Assembly: GCA_963724385.1 (NCBI GenBank)
Contig: CAVRUJ010000002.1
Location: forward strand, 1,364,001 to 1,428,000
Direction: 5' to 3'
Length of the DNA stretch: 64,000 nucleotides
Source: DASXQK01 sp963724385
GTDB lineage: Bacteria > Pseudomonadota > Alphaproteobacteria > Dongiales > Dongiaceae
Shown here: positions 59,345-64,000 of the stretch, piece after piece
Position numbering within the stretch: position 1 is the stretch's first letter
How the letters are laid out: the number at the start of each line of letters is the position of its first letter
Translations under genes and position numbers: made by a program
Notes under the pieces: model-generated
Database searches by the model: none
What the model saw: only the letters and a program-made list of their open reading frames with translations
What the model was told of the DNA's origin: nothing

Positions 59345-61096
59345 ATGGGCATCGCCGACAGGAAGCCTTTCGCGCCGAGCAGCATGGATATTCGCCGCCT
59401 GCGCCTGGCGAGCGGCTTGGTGCTGTTCACCTATCTCACCACCCACTACCTGAACCATTCCCTCGGCCTCGTCTCCCGGGAAGCGCTCGCTTGGGGCTCC
59501 GACATCTTCGTTCTGATATGGCGCAACCCCATCGGCACCCTCGTGCTTTACAGCGCCGTGGCGATCCACATGCTGCTGGCGCTGTGGAGCGTCTATCAGC
59601 GCCGCGGCTTCAAGGGCATGACCAGCGGCGACTGGGCCCAGCTCCTGCTGGGTCTCAGCGTGCCGCCTTTGATCGTGAACCATCTCCTGGGCACGCGGAT
59701 CGCCAACCACCTCTTCGGCACCGTCGACAGCTACGACTATGTGCTGCTGAACCTTTGGGTCTTCGATCCCCGGAAGGGCGCGATCCAGCTGGCCGCTTTC
59801 CTTGTCGCCTGGTGTCATGGCTGCATCGGCATGCGGGCCTGGTTTCGCCTCAAGCCCTGGTACGGCAGAGCGGCACCCTATCTTTTCGCCGTCGCCCTGC
59901 TGCTGCCCACCATGGCTCTGGCGGGCCTGCTGACCGCGGCAAGGGAGGTGGCGAGACTCTATGGCCAACCCGGCTGGTTCCAGGGAGCATCCGCCGCCAT
60001 CCATTTCGCGACCCCGGTCCAGGCGAAGTGGCTCTTGGCACTCAGAGACGACCTGCTTTGGACCTATGCCGCGATCCTGGCCGGGGCGCTGGCCGCGCGG
60101 TGGCTGCGCGCCTGGATACAAAGCCGACGCTCGGTTGCCGTCACCTATCCCGACGGGGGCGTGGTCGAGCTCATCCGCGGCGGCACGATCCTGGACGCGA
60201 GCCGGCAGGCCAGAATCCCCCATGCCTCGGTCTGCGGCGGGCGGGGGCGCTGCTCGACCTGCCGCGTCCACGTGACCGAAGGCCTCGACCAGCTGCCAGA
60301 GGCGAGCCCCGAAGAACTGAAGGTCCTCGCCCGAGTGGCAGCACCCCCCAATGTCCGGCTTGCCTGCCAGACCCGGCCCAGCATGCCGGTGTCGGTCGTG
60401 CCCCTGCTGCCGGCGACGGCGACGGCGCGGGACGCCTGGGCCAGGCCCGGCTATCTCCAGGGGCACGAGCAGGAGATTACGATCCTATTCGCCGACCTTC
60501 GCGCCTTCACCAGGCTCGCCCATTCGAAGCTGCCCTATGACACGGTGTTCCTGCTGAACCGGTATTTCCGGGCCACGGGCATGGCGGTGGAGCAGGCGGG
60601 CGGCCATCTCGACAAGTTCATCGGCGACGGCGTGATGGCGCTGTTCGGCGTCGCCGTCGGGTTGGAGGAGGCAGGACGGCAGGCCTTGGCCGCCGCGAAG
60701 GCCATGTCCCGCAACATGGCCGAGCTCAACCGGTCGCTGGGGCCGGAGCTGCCGGAGCCTCTCAGGATCGCCATCGGCATCCATGCCGGGCCCGCGATCG
60801 TCGGCGAGATGGGCTATGGCCGGGCAACCACGCTGACCGCCATCGGCGATGCGGTCAACACGGCGAGCCGGCTCGAATCCCTGGCCAAGGAGCTGGATGC
60901 CGAGCTGGTGGTCTCCGCCGATGTCGCGCGCCACGCCGGGCTGGCGACCGCGGGCCTCTCCCGCCGGGAAGTGACGCTCCGCGGGCGCGATCATCCCCTT
61001 GAGGTCCTCGTACTGATGCGGGTGGCGGAGCTGCCCGATATTCCCGAGCGGCCGGGCGAGGAAACCGCCGCTCGGATCAGCTCGGATTCGCCTTGA
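59345..61096 (+). CDS. Membrane adenylate/guanylate cyclase with 2Fe-2S ferredoxin domain (CyaC-like)
   Basis: 583 residues from ATG 59345 with AGGAAG upstream. Three parts: a six-helix membrane domain (about 15-260) of succinate-dehydrogenase-anchor type with several His candidates for heme b; a [2Fe-2S] ferredoxin domain with CGGRGRCSTC near 300-310 and a last Cys in LACQTR; and a class III cyclase (about 375-560) with ILFADLRAFTRLA, DKFIGDGVMALFG and TAIGDAVNTASRLE. Sinorhizobium CyaC is a redox-sensing cyclase with this plan. Product is probably cAMP. Convergent 20-base overlap with the TPR gene. Confidence 0.88.
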   Translation: MGIADRKPFAPSSMDIRRLRLASGLVLFTYLTTHYLNHSLGLVSREALAWGSDIFVLIWRNPIGTLVLYSAVAIHMLLALWSVYQRRGFKGMTSGDWAQLLLGLSVPPLIVNHLLGTRIANHLFGTVDSYDYVLLNLWVFDPRKGAIQLAAFLVAWCHGCIGMRAWFRLKPWYGRAAPYLFAVALLLPTMALAGLLTAAREVARLYGQPGWFQGASAAIHFATPVQAKWLLALRDDLLWTYAAILAGALAARWLRAWIQSRRSVAVTYPDGGVVELIRGGTILDASRQARIPHASVCGGRGRCSTCRVHVTEGLDQLPEASPEELKVLARVAAPPNVRLACQTRPSMPVSVVPLLPATATARDAWARPGYLQGHEQEITILFADLRAFTRLAHSKLPYDTVFLLNRYFRATGMAVEQAGGHLDKFIGDGVMALFGVAVGLEEAGRQALAAAKAMSRNMAELNRSLGPELPEPLRIAIGIHAGPAIVGEMGYGRATTLTAIGDAVNTASRLESLAKELDAELVVSADVARHAGLATAGLSRREVTLRGRDHPLEVLVLMRVAELPDIPERPGEETAARISSDSP

Positions 61097-61565
61097 ACTG
61101 GTCGATCTTTTCCTTGAGCTCGTCGTATTCCTCGCAAGACGCGTTGCAGGCCTTCTCCAGGACGGCCAGGCGTTCCTCGGCCTTTTTCACGTCCTTCATC
61201 TCGAGATAGAGCTCGCCAAGGTATTCATTGGCGCCCAGATGCTCGGGCTTGAGCGCGAGCGCCTTGTCGTAATACGCAAGCGACGCGTCCAAGTGGCCGA
61301 GCTTGCGCTCGCTGAAACCCATGAGATTGAGCGCATCGGCGTTGTCCGGCGTGGCCGCGAGAACCTTCTGCAGATGGTCGATCGCCTTCTGGTAGTCGAA
61401 TTGGGCGATGGCCGTCTTGGCGATCCGGTACTCCTGGTCGGCATTTCCGTTTCCGGTGGACGCGCCTGAGCTCATGAAGGCAAAGGCGCTGGCGCTCCAC
61501 AGGCCAAGGATGAGGGCAGCCGCGCCGGCTGCCTGGGGACACCGGTGGCTCGACTTGATCGTCAT
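61077..61565 (-). CDS. Exported TPR protein
   Basis: 162 residues from ATG 61565. A signal peptide ends near SASAFAFMSSG. Three to four TPR units follow: QKAIDHLQKVLAATPDNADALNL-type repeats (QKAIDHLQKVLAATPDNADA, DASLAYYDKALALKPEHLGA). The C-terminus (ACNASCEEYDELKEKID) has two Cys that may form a disulfide. The partner is unknown. Confidence 0.8.
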   Translation of the reverse strand: MTIKSSHRCPQAAGAAALILGLWSASAFAFMSSGASTGNGNADQEYRIAKTAIAQFDYQKAIDHLQKVLAATPDNADALNLMGFSERKLGHLDASLAYYDKALALKPEHLGANEYLGELYLEMKDVKKAEERLAVLEKACNASCEEYDELKEKIDQFKANPS

Positions 61566-61692
61566 CGCTGTCCACTCCGAGAAAAGGGGCAAGCGGGCAT
61601 GAGCCGCTCCTGGCCGGAAAAATAGAATTGCTTAGGCCAGCGAGAAAGCCTCTGTCACGCAGGCGTGATTCTCCGTGAGCGGCCCCCGATTG

Positions 61693-62403
61693 CTAGGCCG
61701 TCTTCGCCTTGTAGCGGCATAGGTCGCGGACCACGCAGCGCGGGCAGTCCGGCTTGCGGGCCTTGCACACATGGCGCCCGTGCAGGATCAACCAATGATG
61801 GGCGTGGAGCTTGCGGTTTTCCGGCACCACGGCCTCGAGCCGGTCCTCGACCTTGCGCGGATTCGCGCCGGGAGCGAGCCCGCTGCGATTGCACAGGCGG
61901 AAGATATGCGTGTCGACGGCGAGGGTCGGCCGGTTGAAGGCGACGTTGAGGACCACATTGGCCGTCTTGCGCCCGACGCCGGGCAAGGCCTCCAGGGCCT
62001 CGCGCTCGGACGGGACCTTGCCGGCGTAGCGCTCCAACAGGATCCGGCTGAGGGCGATGACGTTCTTGGCCTTGGTGTTGAACAGGCCAATGGTGCGGAT
62101 GTACTGGCGCAGGCGCTCCTCGCCCAAGGCCAGCATCTTTTCCGGCGTGTCGGCGACCTTGAACAGAGGCTCCGTCGCCTTGTTGACGCCGGCATCCGTC
62201 GCCTGGGCGGAGAGCAGCACGGCGACCAAAAGGGTATAGGGATTGATGAAATCGAGCTCGCCCCGGGGATTGGGGTTGGCCGCAGCCAGGCGGTCGAAGA
62301 AGAGGACGGCATCGGCGGGCTTGAATGCGCGCGCAGGTTTCGGTGCAGGAGCGGGCTTCGGTTTGGCCTTGGCGCGGACGGGCTTCGGGGCGGGGCGCTT
62401 CAT
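61693..62403 (-). CDS. nth: Endonuclease III
   Basis: 236 residues from ATG 62403. DNA glycosylase/AP lyase of base excision repair. A Lys/Pro/Ala-rich N-terminal tail of about 30 residues precedes the enzyme. Helix-hairpin-helix LPGVGRKTANVV with catalytic Lys, catalytic Asp in AVDTHIFRLCNR, and the [4Fe-4S] ligands Cys-x6-Cys-x2-Cys-x5-Cys in HVCKARKPDCPRCVVRDLC. The basic tail should add non-specific DNA affinity. Confidence 0.96.
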   Translation of the reverse strand: MKRPAPKPVRAKAKPKPAPAPKPARAFKPADAVLFFDRLAAANPNPRGELDFINPYTLLVAVLLSAQATDAGVNKATEPLFKVADTPEKMLALGEERLRQYIRTIGLFNTKAKNVIALSRILLERYAGKVPSEREALEALPGVGRKTANVVLNVAFNRPTLAVDTHIFRLCNRSGLAPGANPRKVEDRLEAVVPENRKLHAHHWLILHGRHVCKARKPDCPRCVVRDLCRYKAKTA

Positions 62404-62451
62404 GGGCTCCCACTCTAGCGAGACAAGCCGTCGGGCTCTATAGTTTCGCCC

Positions 62452-62943
62452 ATGAGCGAGGCCGCCCCGGACGACGTTCTGTTCGACGCCCTGCTGACGC
62501 CGCACCGCAGCCTCTCGCCCCGGGGCTTCGCCATCCTGATGGCGCTCGCCGGCGGCATCGGCTTCGTCTTCGGCGGCGCCTTCATCCTGCTCGGCGCCTG
62601 GCCAATCTTCGGTTTTTGCGGCGCCGAGTGGCTGCTGTTCTATTTCTGCTTCCGCCACAACTTCCGCGCCCAGCGCATGAGCGAGCGCGTTCGCCTCACC
62701 CACGACCGGCTGACGGTCGAGCGGCGCGACCGGCGCGGACGCTTACAATCCTGGAGCTTCCAGCCCTATTGGCTCCGGGTGGAGATCGAGGAACACCATG
62801 ATTCCTCGAGCGTGCTGGCGCTTGCCTCCCATGGCCGAAGGCTCGCGATCGCCGGTTTCCTCTCGCCGCCCGAGCGACTGGATTTCGCCCGCGCCCTCAA
62901 ATCCGCGCTTGCCGGCATGAAAAGCGCGCCAGTCGCCGGTTAG
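62452..62943 (+). CDS. DUF2244 integral membrane protein
   Basis: 163 residues. DUF2244 plan: N-terminal LTPHRSLSPRGF, two membrane helices (ILMALAGGIGFVFGGAFILLGAWPI and LLFYFCFRHN), then a cytoplasmic beta-rich domain with ERRDRRGRLQSWSFQPYWLRV. Function unknown; often near nth and dapB in this group, divergent from nth here. Confidence 0.88.
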   Translation: MSEAAPDDVLFDALLTPHRSLSPRGFAILMALAGGIGFVFGGAFILLGAWPIFGFCGAEWLLFYFCFRHNFRAQRMSERVRLTHDRLTVERRDRRGRLQSWSFQPYWLRVEIEEHHDSSSVLALASHGRRLAIAGFLSPPERLDFARALKSALAGMKSAPVAG

Positions 62944-62961
62944 CCCAAAGAGAGTTTCGGG

Positions 62962-63768
62962 CTAAATGCCAAGCACGTCCTTCATGGTGTAAAGCCCGGG
63001 CTTTCGCCCCATGGCCCAAGCCGCCGCCCGCAGCGCGCCGCGGGCGAAGATTTCGCGGCTGGCCGCCTTGTGGGTGAGCTCGATCCTTTCGCCGTCGGTG
63101 GCGAAGATGACGGTATGGTCGCCCACCACGTCGCCGCAGCGCAAAGAGGCAAAGCCGATAGCCCCCTTGGCGCGGGCGCCCGTCTCGCCATCGCGCCCGC
63201 GAGCGGCGACCTTGTCGAGGTCGACGCCCCGGCCTTCGGCCGCGGCACGGCCGAGGAGAAGTGCTGTGCCCGAAGGCGCGTCGATCTTGTGGCGGTGATG
63301 CATCTCGAGGATTTCGATGTCCCAGGCGGGGTCGAGGGCCTTGGCCGCTTGCCGTACCAGCTCGGCCAGCAGATTGACGCCGAGGCTCATGTTGCCGGTG
63401 AAGACGACGGGCGCGCGCTTGGCCGCTTCGGCAATCGCGCCTCGTCCGGCGGCGTCAATGCCGGTGGTGCCGATGATGTGGGCCTTGCCCGTCGCCGCGG
63501 CGATCTTCGCGTGCGCCAGGGTCGCGGCGGGGATCGTGAAATCGAGCACGGCGTCCGATGCTTCGAACACCGGCTCGGGCTTGTCCGCGAGCGCGATGCC
63601 CAGGGGATCGAGGCCGGCGAGCTTGCCGAGGTCGGCGCCGATTGCCGCCTGGCCCGGCCGCTCGCTCCCGGCGGCGAGGCGGAAGCCGGGCGTCGTCGAG
63701 GCCAGGCGCAGCAGCACGCGACCCATCCGCCCCGCCGCGCCGACCACGCCGATCCGACAATCGGACAT
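62962..63768 (-). CDS. dapB: 4-hydroxy-tetrahydrodipicolinate reductase
   Basis: 268 residues. Lysine and meso-diaminopimelate synthesis. NAD(P) loop GAAGRMG near 10-16, GTTGID near 100, and substrate block EMHHRHKIDAPSGTAL near 155-170 with catalytic His and Lys. Downstream, TAGCCCAAA/TTTcGGGCTA (2941-type positions 62941-62965) forms a weak stem at the convergent junction with DUF2244. Follows dnaJ on the same strand. Confidence 0.97.
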   Translation of the reverse strand: MSDCRIGVVGAAGRMGRVLLRLASTTPGFRLAAGSERPGQAAIGADLGKLAGLDPLGIALADKPEPVFEASDAVLDFTIPAATLAHAKIAAATGKAHIIGTTGIDAAGRGAIAEAAKRAPVVFTGNMSLGVNLLAELVRQAAKALDPAWDIEILEMHHRHKIDAPSGTALLLGRAAAEGRGVDLDKVAARGRDGETGARAKGAIGFASLRCGDVVGDHTVIFATDGERIELTHKAASREIFARGALRAAAWAMGRKPGLYTMKDVLGI

Positions 63769-63808
63769 TGGCTGATCCCCCTTGTGCCGTGGAGCAACGC
63801 GACCAGCG

Positions 63809-64000
63809 CTACTCCTTCAGCTCGTTCCAGAATTCCTTGACCTTGGCGAAGAAACCTTCGGCCTCCGGGCTGTGCTGCTGGCCGCGGCCGGCCTTGTCGA
63901 ATTCGGCCAGGAGTTCCTGCTGGCGCTTGGTCAGCTTGACCGGCGTTTCCACCGTGATCTGGGCGTACATGTCGCCGCGCTCGGTCGAGCGCAGGACGCT
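63809..64000 (-). CDS. dnaJ: Chaperone DnaJ, C-terminal end only
   Basis: The last 63 codons of a frame that enters from the right edge. It reads RSTERGDMYAQITVETPVKL, then TKRQQELLAEFDKA and FFAKVKEFWNELKE before the TAG, the typical C-terminal end of bacterial DnaJ (beta domain II and dimerisation tail). 40 bases separate it from dapB. Confidence 0.93.
   Translation of the reverse strand, partial: SVLRSTERGDMYAQITVETPVKLTKRQQELLAEFDKAGRGQQHSPEAEGFFAKVKEFWNELKE

Overview
The window is GC-rich, densely coded DNA typical of a soil or rhizosphere alphaproteobacterium. The Rhodospirillales are the best guess: family composition (DUF1289, DUF2244, DUF2325, DUF4864, DUF6600, ZevAB, RraA, many FadR-type GntR regulators) and the dnaJ-dapB-DUF2244-nth order support the class. 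The order is an inference and the genus cannot be read from the sequence. One tRNA (Arg, ACG) is present. There are no rRNA genes, no CRISPR array and no intact insertion sequence.

Layout. 1-4.2 kb is housekeeping: truncated panB, panC, gpt, a DUF4864 protein, a large lipoprotein with a strong terminator, and tRNA-Arg. 4.2-18 kb looks like an acquired block. It starts with the C-terminal stump of a large serine recombinase beside the tRNA, then an ABC sugar transporter divergently arranged with a pentose dehydrogenase and a pentonate-type dehydratase, a 520-base non-coding stretch, an MFS gene with an unclear start, a non-pyrrolysine MttB homologue and a frameshifted DHA2 transporter. 18-36.2 kb begins with a D-aminopeptidase and other hydrolases, then a large sugar-acid island: a second ABC importer, an apionate-lactonase-like protein, an HpcH/HpaI aldolase, a 2-hydroxyacid dehydrogenase, SDRs, a NanR-like regulator and a divergent lactonase/keto-deoxy-acid dehydrogenase pair. 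36.3-39 kb is a FecR/DUF6600 protein with Asn/Gln-rich tandem repeats.

39-49 kb is ion transport. The phosphate operon pstCAB-phoU keeps its Pho box, but its first gene, pstS, is an 84-codon relic with a stop codon and a large internal deletion. A cobalamin riboswitch precedes a NiCoT cobalt/nickel permease. A Zur box precedes znuA-znuC-znuB, a small Tat-exported CxxCxC protein and a ZevA/ZevB-like pair, which reads as one zinc-acquisition operon.

49-58 kb holds a GNAT, an aldehyde dehydrogenase, an exported MsrA and a probable molybdenum-responsive group. In that group, two 24-base palindromes of ModE-operator type lie between an aroQ-class gene and a frameshifted DUF2325 gene, and upstream of a Mop (molbindin) gene; a single-domain ModE gene is nearby. 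Glutathione-dependent formaldehyde oxidation (gfa, adhC) sits in the same interval. 58-64 kb carries diaminopropionate ammonia-lyase, a membrane redox-type adenylate cyclase, a TPR protein, nth, DUF2244, dapB and the 3' end of dnaJ.

Recurring theme: recent gene decay (pstS, DHA2 transporter, DUF2325, recombinase and methyltransferase stumps). The single-base frameshifts could also be sequencing errors; the pstS deletion could not.
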